From Hypomesus transpacificus (taxonomy: Eukaryota > Chordata > Actinopteri > Osmeriformes > Osmeridae), in assembly GCF_021917145.1 (NCBI RefSeq), contig NC_061078.1, positions 6,769,047 through 6,833,046 of the forward strand: DNA of 64,000 nt. The letters are read 5' to 3'. Position numbers and translations under genes: made by a program. The notes under the pieces were generated by a model. The model was not told the origin of the DNA. It saw only the letters and a list, made by a program, of their open reading frames with translations, and did not search any database. Positions 36,564 to 48,481 of this stretch are shown piece by piece. Position 1 is the first letter of the stretch. Each line of letters begins with the position of its first letter.

Positions 36564-39500
36564 ATGTGTCTCACTAGAGTGCCATGTTCTGTGCTGACAG
36601 GATAACTGACATGTTGTCTGGATTCCAGACCGGTGTGCTAAGCTACAGAGCTGGCTCCGTGGTGGGGCAAATCAGCTATCAACCAAGCTGCTGGACTGGC
36701 AAGGAGAGTGGGAATGCCTGGCTCAGAATGGTGAGCAGGCCTGGTTAACACGCACAACAAAACACAACCTGCCCTCTGAACTCAGTCATGTTGCACCTCA
36801 GTTAAATGTGCGGACCAGCTCAGCTTAGCTCCTTCCTCTTTCATACTTCAGTCGTGTCAGTTAGTGAGAAGTTTTGTGGTCTGGTCTTTTTACCCAATTC
36901 ACCCTCTCCTACTTCAGACATGTAGCCTGGTAAGCAATACTCTATCTCTCGTCAATTCGAAAACATTTCCAGAGTAAACCTAAAACACAGAAGCTAACCC
37001 CCCCAAAGCTAAAGCTGTTCAACTGAGGCGGACAACTGAAGCGCTTCATTACATCAGCACCAGCCCTAGAGTCTGTAGACTGCCCAACATAAGTCTGCAT
37101 CTTCACAGCATTGAAGATTAGATACTAACTATGGACATACAATCAAAATGTGATGGTACCAGTCACTTGAAGCTAGCAGCCGCTGGTCCATGTCCCCTAG
37201 CCTCTAGTCTCCAGCCTCTAATTCTTAACCTCTAGCCACTAATCTTCTGCCTGCGGTCTCCAACCTCTAGCCTCCGGCCTCCAACACACAGCTGATGCCT
37301 TGCTGATGACCCAGAAAATGATGTGTAAGATCATGCGGAGCTCGGTTGCTGTGGGGTGCGCTCGTTCCATCACAATCAAAGCCTATCTGCTTGTTATATA
37401 AAGTTATCTCCTCTGGTATCTTTTGGTGGGATGCTGGCAGAGCAGCACTAACACTATTAAGCCTATTCTACTGGCAGGCTAGTGAGCTACAGCATATATG
37501 GTTGTCTCACAAAAGGTGATGTCATCCATGTAGGCATTTTGTGTTATGATTTCAGGATGACAAAGCAGAGAGTGGCTGTGCTATATGACATGAGATGACA
37601 ATAGGTGAACTGTTGTACTAGCAGCCTGCAGACAGACTATAAATGTGGATAACCTGTAACATAAGCCTGCTGTTAGCCAAGGAAGTATCAACCTTTTCTG
37701 ACCTGGGATCAGTGTTGCACCTTGTGGCCTGTCCGCATCACCACAACACACCAAGACACACTGTAATCAAGAAATACCCTTAACTACAACATCCACACCC
37801 AGATGAGCTACCACATTTAAGACTCACTTTTCTGTTCCATCTCCCTCATCTCCTCTGGGGGAATTTTCAGCTTGTCCAGGTGGTCTCTCAGCACACTGGC
37901 CCACTTCTGCAGAGACTCCATGATGCTCCATGGATGAGACATGTCTGCCACGAACACTGCCAGGCTGTCTCCTAGCGACTCGGCTGACACGGCAAACTTG
38001 AGCAAGCCTTTGTGGTAGAGGTCCCCGTCTAGGATCCACACGTTACAACGCGTCAGGTCTGCATGGTGGGAATTAATTAGAACAACCACAATGTAAGATT
38101 TGATCAAATACACATTTTGTTTTCTTGTATATGCAATTAAAACATATCTTTTCTAAGGGCAACAGGATGATAGGTCAATTAACTGTTATTATAATAGCAG
38201 ACACACAAGGATCCTGGTGTTCCTCAGCCTTACAGCTACTTTAATGAATACACAGGAACAGTACTTCAGCCTCCCAAAACGGCTAGTGATTCCTTAAAGG
38301 AGGGTTAAAGTAAAGGGGATGAGAATATGAAAAGAGGAGGGTAGCAGAGATGAGAGGATTAGGAGTTACAGAAGTAGTGAAAGAATAAGAAGATGAACTG
38401 TGGGAGTTAGATAAGAGGACAAGAGAACAAGAATGGAAGAACAGATAAGAGGGTAAACGTGAAGGAGAAGATGTGAAGAGAGCTCACCATCTCTGTCTTC
38501 GTCGTGGACATTTAAGTAAAGGTATTCCAGCCCTCTGCCTTTTTTGTTGTGGTCTGCTCCTTGAAGCTTTCCCATAAGAGTTGTCTTCCCTGAGCCATCC
38601 TCTCCTGAACAGAGGGGCAAGCACACAGCTTTCAGACTCAAAACGTAAAACAGTCAACAACCAAGCAGACCTCCATCACAATCACTGGTCTTCCATAAAA
38701 ATAGACATTGTTTCGGCCAAGTATTACAAGCCTATGTCTACCACGTCTAGTCCCTTTGCCTGTTTTATTTATTAACGAACATCATTTAAGACCGAAATAT
38801 TGTAACGCCTTCAGCAAGCATGCAATCTCTACTTACCAAATATCAATATATTTTTCCCGGATGGCAACTTTGAACTTGAACGTGTTGAAACCTCACTAAG
38901 AATGGAAGTCCTGGGTGAAGAAGATAGGTTATTATTTTAGCTATCTGGCTAACTTTGCAAGCTACCAACATCCTTTTGATGTCTGGTAAATTACAAAGAC
39001 AGCTATCAAGCATTTTACGTCAATTTGACAGGTGTCCGATGGTTACAGTACCTAAGGTAGATAACTAGACTGAAACCGAGTTGACAACATCTGCTTGTAT
39101 ACTGTCAAGATGAGGTTAGCTAAAACTAGAAGTAGCAAACCATTACTCGGTAGGCTAATAGTGTTACCGTAGCTCATTTCTAAACACCACTAGCTTGCCG
39201 AACACTCCCTGCATTCTGGGGTCCGTTGCAACTAGCGAAGTAGGTTAACTCGCTTGCTACTTAGCAAGCTAGCTAGACAAGGAGCACAGCAATCTCTGCA
39301 TAGCCACCTTTTGCCATTGATATGGGTTTATTACTGATTATATTTAGAAAACGCTGACAACCACTGAAATATGGAAATGTAATGCCTTAAAGTCATATAG
39401 AAATTACTGCTAACTGTCAGTTAGCTAAGCTAGCTTGCTACTGTAGCAGCTAGCCAGCCTAGTTTTCTGGCTGTTTTGGCATCCCGGGCCGGTTTTGAGG

Positions 39501-39694
39501 ACCAACCGGCAGTGACAAAGCAGATTGAATTTGACCGTTAGTAGGTTTTCCTGGAATAAAATGGCACACGCGTGGCTATTCAGAAGTACTTCAACTTGCC
39601 ATAGGTTTTGTCCTTCCTCGTCTTCGTTGTTATTCTCCATGGTATCGCCTGCTCCGGCTGCGCCCAGCAGCTTTTTCTCCAGAACGGGAGCCAT
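31065..39694 (-). CDS. dync1li2: dync1li2: cytoplasmic dynein 1 light intermediate chain 2
   Basis: This dynein-1 subunit links the motor to activating cargo adaptors. Thirteen exons in coding order: 39600-39694, 38837-38910, 38488-38604, 37828-38058, 35103-35269, 33962-34055, 33516-33651, 33286-33397, 32914-32973, 32616-32660, 32383-32497, 32010-32144, 31065-31177. All phases agree and give 497 residues (human 492). The start [11 protein letters not shown] matches human MAPVGVEKKLLLG; an upstream in-frame ATG at 39773-39775 is less likely. The Ras-like fold has a P-loop, GEDGSGKTT (about 57-65), then [50 protein letters not shown] and [14 protein letters not shown]. The Ser/Pro-rich C-terminus holds the adaptor-binding helix [15 protein letters not shown] and ends ENEA. 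LI1 is less likely, as the C-terminus follows LI2. Intron 1 has a GC donor. Confidence 0.96.
32818..32832 (-). promoter_or_regulatory. CTCF-like core motif
   Basis: The reverse strand reads ACCACTAGATGGCGC, a good CTCF core match, in dync1li2 intron 9 close to exon 9. Motif match only. Confidence 0.4.
33011..33220. repeat. duplicated segment, copy B
   Basis: Nearly identical to 29461-29676 (copy A), in the same orientation, 3.5 kb apart. This copy lies inside dync1li2 intron 8; copy A lies beyond the last exon. Confidence 0.9.
34082..34106. repeat. poly(G) tract, 25 nt
   Basis: A G homopolymer about 25 bp upstream of dync1li2 exon 6 in the sense of transcription, so it reads as poly(C) near the 3' splice site. 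Confidence 0.95.
35186..35200 (-). promoter_or_regulatory. CTCF-like core motif inside dync1li2 exon 5
   Basis: The reverse strand reads TGCCACCAGGGGGCG, a strong match to the CTCF core. It is part of the codons for LPPGGD, so coding and possible binding overlap. Motif match only. Confidence 0.45.
35270..37827. other. dync1li2 intron 4
   Basis: This 2.6-kb intron has a (CA)n run at 36532-36559 and no recognised exon. The ORFs in it lack family features. Confidence 0.6.
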
Positions 39695-40265
39695 CTTCTC
39701 TCTAACCACAAAGGGAGAGGCGCTGTTTGGGCGCCCTAGGACCTCGTATCTATAAAGTCGACACGATTTTAGCACAAGACATGCCGGCGGTGAACAGTGT
39801 GGGGCTCATCAGGCTTACACAAAGGCACGACTCTATTTGATATTCCGTATTCCGTATTGCAAATGTCACTTGTTCACATTCCTACAAAGCTATACCAGGC
39901 CTACTTGTCTTGTAATGAAATGTTTGGAGTAGGTTTCCATGTAGATATTAAACGTATGCTATATTTACAGCGACACGTGTATCTATGCATTTTTTATTTT
40001 ACTGAACATACAATCATATAGTAGTTAGCAAACTCACAGCGATAAGTGTAAGATACTATAATACAATTTTGTTTTTCAAATATGATCGCTTAACTCGTTT
40101 TATCAGTAGACATTCGTGTAATAAATCGAGTGTACCTATTGTGAACCCTACCCTATACTGACTTGAATGTATTTTATGAAATACAAAATTGCCATAACAG
40201 AAAATGTCATGCCAACTAAAAATATAATATAAGCAATTTTGAATAGGTTATTTTAACAATTCTGG

Positions 40266-40565
40266 TCAGGCATCATTGCTGAAAGCACAGAACGCGTTGG
40301 CTTGAATGATGTCATCCTTCCGAGCGGTTTTGTATTGTGCATTGTCTCCTAACGACTGGTCCAGATTCACTTTTGCTAGTCTGGCCCCAACACTCTTGGC
40401 CACGAATGTGAAAGGGAGCGCTGACTGTGCATCAGTTGAAATCCGAAGAGAATAAATAGGATCATTAGACAGGAGCGCCCCCTGGTGGCGTAATGGGGAG
40501 GTATAGCGGGTGAAAGGAACATGGTTCCTCCAATGTAGAGAGCAAAATCCCTTAAATTTAAACAT
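40266..40565 (-). other. unassigned ORF, possible lone exon
   Basis: A 99-codon minus-strand frame. Its last 50 or so codons look protein-like in composition (SALPFTFVAKSVGARLAKVN, ending AFCAFSNDA) and are preceded by a plausible acceptor, gatgcacag/TCAGCG near 40428. I do not recognise the protein and see no partner exon. It may be chance. Confidence 0.25.
40475..40488 (-). promoter_or_regulatory. strong CTCF-like core motif
   Basis: The reverse strand reads CCACCAGGGGGCGC, an exact consensus CTCF core. It lies about 0.8 kb upstream of dync1li2, near the point where the conserved 16q21-like gene block ends. Confidence 0.5.
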
Positions 40566-43500
40566 AACTATAAAGTATTTACCTCCAATTTACGTTTAAA
40601 ATTGTCATCATTTAAATACAATCTCCAATTAAAAGCTTTGAAATATCCCGTATTGTAGATATTGTATTTTTTATTATCTCCCCCACTTTTTATTGTAATA
40701 TGAATCTGCTAATAAATACGAGAACATGCTTCCGCAAAAACACATTCACACGCACTCCTCTGCTGCAATGAGCTGCACCACTGCTCCCAATTTGGATTCA
40801 ATGGATAACAACCAGGTGTGCGTAGAAGATCGTGTGTTTCAGTGTCTCCGAGGGATTTTCTAAGAATCACAAAATAAAGATTTTCTAAGAATTACAAAAC
40901 AAGGAGTACGACAGAGAACAGACAGAAGAAGTGATTTAGGATGATTTGTGTGACTTCCAGTAAAAGTTTCTGTTTGTGTTAATTTTTGTAGCCAATTTAT
41001 TATTTTATTTTCCACTTTGATACATCACGTCATAATCCTATAGTTAAATGGCATTTTATCAATAGTTCTAGCCACAATGTTACACGTTTTAATTAACTGT
41101 GTAGCTTGTGTGTTTACAAAAATAATTCTCATTTGTCAGTTTGCTTTACAATGGGTTTGTAACTATGTTGGCAACTAGGCATAATAATTTGTAACTGTGT
41201 TCAAATGTAATTAGGTCCTCAATCAGAGTCATCAGTGCCACTCAATGTGTGTTATGGTCGCATCATATAAGCACACATACACAAGACATCTGACAACCTT
41301 CACAAATGCATGTAATTTACTTAATAATCGTCAGGTCACTCAGTACTGCTTTCAACCAGTTCAAACCAGAAGGACACCAATCAATAACTAAATCTTGTCA
41401 TCCCTGCAGGCAATATACATTACTGCAGATGTCAGGCAGAGGGAGATAAGAGTCATAAATTACTGTTGAAATGGCAGGGGAATACACTTGACAGAAGGGA
41501 GTCTGAGACTGTGGCTGGGAGGCCGGGAGCTTTGGAGACTGGACCTGTGGCTAGGACTGGAGCTGGTGCTAGGAGTCTGGGGCTGGGAGGTCAGGGCTGA
41601 GCCTGAGTGCTGTAGCTGGTGCTAAGGGTGAGGCTGGGGCTGAAGCCGGGGCCGGGGCTGAAACCAGGGCTGGGGCTGGTGATACCCATGAGAGTATGCC
41701 AGGATCTGAGTCATGTGAAACCTGACCTTCCCCCCATCCTCACTGTACCAAGGACTCCACAGAACAACAACAGGAGAATATCCTTCTCACTTTAGTACCA
41801 ATGCTTAAGAGAAACAAGACTCTTCCTCAGCAGAGCTACAGTTAATTGCTTACTGCCCGTCAAGCAACACAAAACACATCTGCAATGCAATGCGGACAAG
41901 TGCATTGCATTTGCACTTACTTATTTATTCTCCTGCATTGATGAGAAGTGATATCTTCAGTATTTATTTTCAAATGTTGATCTTGAGCACAGGCTTTACA
42001 TCTTTGGAGTGGCAAACTATTTCAGCCTGCAAGCGTACCCTTCTTCTCCTCAGAGCATGTTCCTCTTGCTTTTTTTCTGCCCATCAGTAAACACCTGATA
42101 CTAGTTTAGTCAAAAGTTATTCAGTTTCAATCCAACAGAAATATATAATTATGTTTGTACAATCATTTATCCATACATTCATATGGTTGCATGCTGTGCA
42201 AGGTGATGCACTTTCATAGTTGTAACACAGGGGGGGGCTGTCCACACGGTAATCATTTTAGAGCGTCAAAGGAAACTAATGATTGATTGCATATGCTGTT
42301 TTTAAAGAGCCAAACATTGGGTAGGGAACTTTCAAATCATAAAACTTACAGCTTTGCGTATAAAATATATAACTTTAGTCAAGGCTCTGCTTTTTTTCTT
42401 CACTTTTGAACCATTCAATGATGTGTTATATAACATGGTGGTACTACTAAGAATCAACATATTAACTAACAGACGGTGTAATTTGCCATGCTTCTCAGAA
42501 ATTGTGCTTCTGTGGTCACAAATTCAGGCTAAGGTTTCTGAATCATTTTCACTCCCAAATTCCCCAGGAACCCTTGTCAATAAGATACAAAGATGGCAGG
42601 ATTGGATAGGGCATGCATGGAATTAAACACTCAATTTTAGCTGCTTAGTTGTAACCCGTCAATCCCTCCTCTCTCAGTCGACTAATATGTACATATAATA
42701 AATGAAACCTTGTCCATTCACTTGAATGTGACACAACTCTGTAGTCACACAGAATACAGAGTTTGTCAGATGTCAGACCTGGACCCAACACTAAAGTCTT
42801 GGGGGAAAAAATCAGCCTGGAGAGTACTTCTTTGCTACAGAAATACAGGTTTGAGGTCACATGTCTGGTCAGCTAGGCATGCCTCCATGTTCAGAATCTC
42901 ATTAAAGCACAGCCCCAACATTAACACATAGCAGGCAAATGGCACCAAGGTGACACACGCCTAGACGGTTAAGATGGAAACTCATATTGAAAATGACCTT
43001 TCTGCCCTCCTGCCCTTGAAAGCAATTACTAACGCCTGGAGCTTGTTCCTTTAACACTGTGTACAGGGCACTAGAAGTGAAGGACACCGAATATAGGACA
43101 CTAGTGCATAGGATAGTGTGTAGGACATCTGCGTATAGGACACCAGTGTAGAGGGCAGTGTGTATGGCATTAGGTATAATAGGACACTTGTGTTTAGGAC
43201 ACCAGTGTTCAGGACAATGTATAGGACACTAAGTATAGGAAATTGTGTATAGGACAGTGTGTAGGGTACACTAGGAGTGTATAGAACACCCGGATCAGAC
43301 ACTATGTTCCCGGGCTTGAGGCTACGAGAGGGTGGTCACCAGTCAGACCTATAGAGTAAAGGTGGAAAGTTGTGTAACTAAGGCAAACAATTTATCACCA
43401 CCTATTGCTAATTTTGGTGGACATGTGGCCCACTTCCATTCTCTGATTCTATAGTGCATTGTTACCATAGTGAACTTGGGAGTACTAATCTAGTACAAAT

Positions 43501-46445
43501 TTAGTGAGCTAACAGTCCCAACTAACAAAATCAGTGTTGCGTAATTTCATGTAATGTTAAACGTTCCTCTCGAAGTCACCAAGCTTGGTAAAAGACCCCT
43601 CTATGTTCTTCAGTCAGTAAAGCCACTGGAGGGAGGGGGGGTGGGAGTGGGGGAGTCATACCCACTCTCTTATCAAGCTCCATTGGCATATTAATCAAGA
43701 AAATTCCCAAGGACAGGGTTGAGGCAATGTACATTTAAATAAGAAGTTAATGTGATGAAGGAATTAAACCCATACAATCTAGAGAAGTGTGTATCGAGAG
43801 ATGGTGGTCTGGGAGGAGGGGTTAGGGGTTGGGAGGCTATAGATTGAGTCGGCTGGGTAGGGCAGGCTGTGATAGCGACAGATGTCTTACAGCGTTTGGA
43901 GACACTCTCAGGAACAGCCCAGTCCGTGATTGTACCTCAGGGAGCGCAGAGGATTTAAAGCAGCTGTCAATCGCGAACTTTCATTCTATTGTTAGTTGCT
44001 GCTCGGTCTTACACGGGAATAAACAATATCCCAATCTCCTTCTGTGCGGGTTCAAGGCAGATATCCAGGTTAGTAAACTTTCCATTCCAGTCACCGGTCA
44101 AATTTTTTACGGATAACAGTTGGGAAAGTGGAGTCAGTCACATTTGTCTTTAAAAATTTTATAGAGGAACGTGGACGAAACTGGCCTAATTGTTGATAAA
44201 TAAATCAAAAACATGTTGGGCTTGAATTTAACACTAACAATCTTTAAAATAGAAATGCACTAAAACGCATATAACTAATTACAAGCGGTTAGGCTAAAAT
44301 GTGGAAAAAAGAGAGGTATCAGCTACCACAGGACTAGTGTTGCGGACTCGTTGCCAGAACCGCAGTCCGCTAATAAATCAAATGAGGTTCAACTGTCAAA
44401 TGGCCAAAGCATCGAGGCAGACGTTTGCAAATAAGAATACTGTAAAAAGCGTATTGTTATTTTGGTGAGCAGTATAAAAATGACGAAAAAAGAGAAGAAA
44501 AACTGTGGGAGGCAGCGGGGGGTAGGTGGTAGCTAAAATCAGGTTGGGGTGGAGATGAGTCTTGGTGCCTAAACTGTGATTACTGACCTGTTACACCAAC
44601 TTGTTTTATATTTTACATCAGCAGCAGATCCCACCAGTAGCCTATCCTGTTATAAGTTGTCGAAACGTTACTGAAGGTTAAAATCACAGCTGGGGGTTTC
44701 AGCTTCAAGCTCAGCGCACACGCAACTGATCCCATTATATTGGTAAAAGCTCTATTACACTCGGCTTCAAACACGAGCAACTCTACTGCCCATACTTTCT
44801 TGAGTTTTACACAAAACACACGAATGTTTCGGTTATCCACTGATCTCGTGCGGTGATGAGTTTCTGCACCTACGGTCATTGATCCCGTGGAAACCTGCTA
44901 ATGGGTTCTTCTTTACATAAACCGTGAGAGGCAGAGAAACATTTCGCCTCATTATGTTGCCTAGTCTATTGTTGTTTTGTTCAATGAAATCACGAGAATA
45001 ATTTTTTAGGCTACAGTTTATTTTCCTGTGGGTGCACATTTCCTCCGCGTCAAACAAGAGGATTGAATTAATGAAGCTCAAGCCGCTGGAGGAAGCAAGG
45101 TAATTGGCTAGAAAAAGTGACGCTGCAGTATAACGGAGTACCAGTCTGCAGTGAAGGACACCCTAGTTGCCAAAATCAGTATTACCACGAGGACATCCAT
45201 GCCAATCGCTACTGTTGCCTGTTAGGGTCTGGAGGATCCGCCTAAGAGCCCGTTTGCTGCAGTTCTATTCACACACCGCCCCCTCCCCCGTTAACGGTGT
45301 GATGACATCCAGATAGAGAACGGTCAGTGCTGTTGCTGAATCCTCTCTTTCTTGACAGATGGCGCGGTAATAGATTTTGTAGATCAAACTGTTAAGTAAC
45401 CTGTCTTGAGGCAGTCCAAACATGTATTCTTATTCACGCAGAAAGACCATGAGGATTACTACAATCATTGTATCGTATCAAACTGTGTTTCATTGTTGAC
45501 TCTTACTGTATCTGCAACCGTAAATATTTGACAGAGAAGTGACACGTTAGGACTATTATGCTCTAAGACACAGTTACACCTATATAGGCCTCTGTCGAAA
45601 CAGAAGTTCCAGTTCTCTGGCCTCTGTGGGAAGTTTCTCTGTCAAAATGGTCCCTTCCTTGGAAATGCTACAAAACAGTTGCATTCCAACAGTTGGTGGA
45701 ATGCACCAATCTGTGAGTTGGTGAGTGAATGAGTAAGGGAGTCAGTGAATGAGTGAGAAGTCAATGAGTGAATGAGTGAGAAGTGAATGACCTTGGTACC
45801 CAAATGGCTTTGGGATACAAAATGCATACAATGTGATGCTGATTTATTTTTTGCTTCTGGCAGAGTTTTGTTCACCAATACAATATACTTTCAACCTAGA
45901 TGGGAGTGAGTGATTGTACTAAAATGCCTCTCTGACAACCAATCCCCCTACGTTTGGAGGCTTAGACCACTTATGTGTGTATGTCTGTCTGTTTGTGCGA
46001 GTGTGTGTGTATGTTAATGACCATATGTGTGACCATATAGTCTTGTGTGAATGTGACTCCAGTGACACTAACAGAACGCGTAAATTAAGCTTGTGTGGAG
46101 TGTAACAACACAATCTTATCCACACCTTCTCTAGGTCTTATGTAAATCTTTCAACTAACCAGATCCAGAGCACAGAAGCATTATCAGGGTCCAAGTTCGT
46201 ATTGACTGAACACTCACATGAAGCCTATTGTGAATAACTCTGTAGGTGACCAGGCTGGTTTAACAGGTCTGATACGTCTAAATGACGTCAGAAGCTCACC
46301 CTCTCTCTCTCTTTCTGTCACCCCTAGCTGCTCTCCTGTGTAAGACACTAGACTGGTACTACACTTATAGCAGATTATTCTAGTCTGGTACTAGACTAGA
46401 GTTGTTCCTAACCCTGCTATTATTCATCGCTCCCCAGGAGTCGGT

Positions 46446-48128
46446 ATGGGAGGCAAGCTGAGCAAGAAGAAGAAGGGATATGATGTCAGCGACCCAAAGG
46501 ATAAGAAAGATGACATTACAGCGGCAGCGGTCAGTGCCGTGGAGTCCGTCAAGGCTGCCGTGGTGAATGCAGCCCCGGCACCCATTGCTGAGGTGACTGA
46601 GGAGGCGGCTACAGTTGCGGCCACAGCGGTTGAGTCGGCGGTGGTGTCGGCGGTTGCGGCAGTGCAGGAGGCCGCACAAGAAGCTGTGACAGCTGTACAG
46701 GAAGCTGTCACCGGAGGGGAGGAGCCGGCGGAACCTGCACCTGCAGAGAAGGGCACTGCAGAACCTGAGGCCGCCCCAGAGGAACCGGCCCCTGCAGCTG
46801 CCCCAGAGGAACCGGCCCCTGCAGCTGCCCCAGAGGAACCCGCCCCTGCAGCTGCCCCAGAGGAACCCGCCCCTGCAGCTGAACCAGAGGAACCGGCCCC
46901 TGCAGCTGAACCAGAGATACCGGCCCCTGCAGCTGCCGCAGAGGAACCGGCCCCTGCAGCTGCCCCAGAGGAACCTGCTGCCCCAGAGGAACCGGCCCCT
47001 GCAGCTGCCCCAGAGGAAGTGGCCCCTGCAGCTGAACCAGAGGAACCGGCCCCTGCAGCTGCCCCAGAGGAACCTGCTGCCCCAGAGGAACCTGCTGCCC
47101 CAGAGGAACCGGCCCCTGCAGCTGCCCCAGAGGAAGTGGCCCCTGCAGCTGAACCAGAGGAACCGGCCCCTGCAGCTGCCCCAGAGGAAGTGGCCCCTGC
47201 AGCTGAACCAGAGGAACCGGCCCCTGCAGCTGCCCCAGAGGAACCTGCTGCCCCAGAGGAACCGGCTCCTGCCGCTGCCCCAGAGGAACCCGCTGCCCCA
47301 GAGGAACTGGCCTCCGCTGCTGCCCCAGAAGAACCTTCCCCTGCTGATGCCCCAGAGGAACCTGCCCCTGCAGTGGATGAGCCAGAGCCTACTGCATCAG
47401 AGGTCCCTGAGGAGCCAGAAGCGCCTTCTCCAGAGCTCACTCCCACAGAACCTGCTGCCCCAGAGCCAGAACTAGAGACTGTTACTGAGCCTGAGGTCAC
47501 AATGGATGTTTCTTCACCTGCGCCAGAGCCTGTGGCTGAAGAAGAGGTGGCCCCAGCGGTAGAGGCTGCACCAGCAGAACCTGAACCAGAACCTGCAGCT
47601 GAGCCTGAGCCTGTTAGTGCATCTTCTGAGGTCCCAGCAGCAGCAGAGGTCTCAGCTGAGAAGCTTGCCCCAGAGGCCCCCACCGAGGCAGAATCCATCC
47701 CAGAGATAGTCATCTCTGAATCAGCCTCTTCCATCGAGATCTCTACTGAGGTCCCAGCACCTGAGGTCCCAGCACCTGAGGCCCCTGCACCAGAGCCTGT
47801 AGCTACAGTTGAGGTCCAGGCTGAGGCTGCTGCACCAGAGCCTGTAGCTACAGTTGAGGTCCAGGCTGAGGCCCCAGAACCTGTGACCCAATTACCAGAG
47901 CCTGTAGCTGAAGTAATGGAGGCCAAGTTGGAGAACGGGGAAGTGGAAAGTGTGAATGGAGAGGCAGAGTCTGCAAAAGGGGGCTTGGCTCAGGCAGAGG
48001 AGGTGGTCTTCCAGAGTGACTGTGAACTGAAAAAGGAGCTGTCCCTGTCAGGAGGGGCCCCTAAGGCCCCGGAAGGCATTTTGGAGTCTCTCAGCACTTC
48101 AGCCAGCCAGGCAGTGGACCTAGTCTGA
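46446..48128 (+). CDS. basp1-like: myristoylated, repeat-rich membrane protein
   Basis: A single coding exon (acceptor CCCCAG at 46432-46437, stop TGA 48126-48128) encodes 560 residues. The N-terminus MGGKLSKKKKGYDVSDPK is the BASP1 (CAP-23/NAP-22) signature: G2 for N-myristoylation followed by a basic patch that binds acidic lipids and calmodulin. BASP1 organises cortical actin in neurites. Residues about 25-90 are Ala/Val/Glu-rich and could form a long amphipathic helix. Residues about 110-310 are tandem units of EEPAPAAAP (27 bp) and EEPAAP (18 bp). The rest is acidic and Pro/Glu-rich. Human BASP1 is about 227 residues, so this protein is over twice as long and lacks the usual Lys-rich composition. 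It may be a diverged paralogue, hence no symbol. AATAAA at 48854-48859 is the likely polyadenylation signal. Confidence 0.8.
   Translation: MGGKLSKKKKGYDVSDPKDKKDDITAAAVSAVESVKAAVVNAAPAPIAEVTEEAATVAATAVESAVVSAVAAVQEAAQEAVTAVQEAVTGGEEPAEPAPAEKGTAEPEAAPEEPAPAAAPEEPAPAAAPEEPAPAAAPEEPAPAAEPEEPAPAAEPEIPAPAAAAEEPAPAAAPEEPAAPEEPAPAAAPEEVAPAAEPEEPAPAAAPEEPAAPEEPAAPEEPAPAAAPEEVAPAAEPEEPAPAAAPEEVAPAAEPEEPAPAAAPEEPAAPEEPAPAAAPEEPAAPEELASAAAPEEPSPADAPEEPAPAVDEPEPTASEVPEEPEAPSPELTPTEPAAPEPELETVTEPEVTMDVSSPAPEPVAEEEVAPAVEAAPAEPEPEPAAEPEPVSASSEVPAAAEVSAEKLAPEAPTEAESIPEIVISESASSIEISTEVPAPEVPAPEAPAPEPVATVEVQAEAAAPEPVATVEVQAEAPEPVTQLPEPVAEVMEAKLENGEVESVNGEAESAKGGLAQAEEVVFQSDCELKKELSLSGGAPKAPEGILESLSTSASQAVDLV
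46770..47370 (+). repeat. coding minisatellite of 27- and 18-bp units
   Basis: GAGGAACCGGCCCCTGCAGC-type units of 27 bp (EEPAPAAAP) alternate with an 18-bp short form (EEPAAP), all in frame, inside the basp1-like exon. It also creates a long antisense open frame. Confidence 0.95.
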
Positions 48129-48278
48129 GGAGAAGCCACAGGACTATCCCTCCTCATCTCTACAGGCGCTGAAGATCCGACACTGCAACATACGCTCTGA
48201 GGACTCAGGCTATGGAAGCATTCTGGTTAACCAAAAATGTACACAACACAAACCACTCAAGGAGAAAGAATGTGTGAG

Positions 48279-48481
<203 letters not shown>

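Larger units (their letters stand above)
39695..46445. other. intergenic region between dync1li2 and the basp1-like gene
   Basis: It contains the divergent promoters of both genes. Seen: a strong CTCF-like motif (40475-40488), an unassigned minus-strand ORF (40266-40565), a G-rich tandem stretch of GGCTGGGGCT units (41506-41690), diverged TATAGGACACTAGTG-like repeats (43075-43290) and GAGTGAATGAGT repeats (45715-45790). A donor-like CAG/GTTAGT at 44068-44073 may end a 5' UTR exon of the basp1-like gene; this is a guess from context. Confidence 0.5.

Noticed and set aside
39773-39775. Upstream in-frame ATG as the dync1li2 start
   Set aside because: It would add 27 residues not seen in the family; [11 protein letters not shown] aligns directly with the human start.
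46424-47926. 500-codon antisense ORF rich in Ser, Gly and Ala opposite the basp1-like gene
   Set aside because: It is the mirror of the in-frame 27/18-bp coding repeats; the plus strand has the recognisable BASP1 start and a clear 3' splice acceptor.
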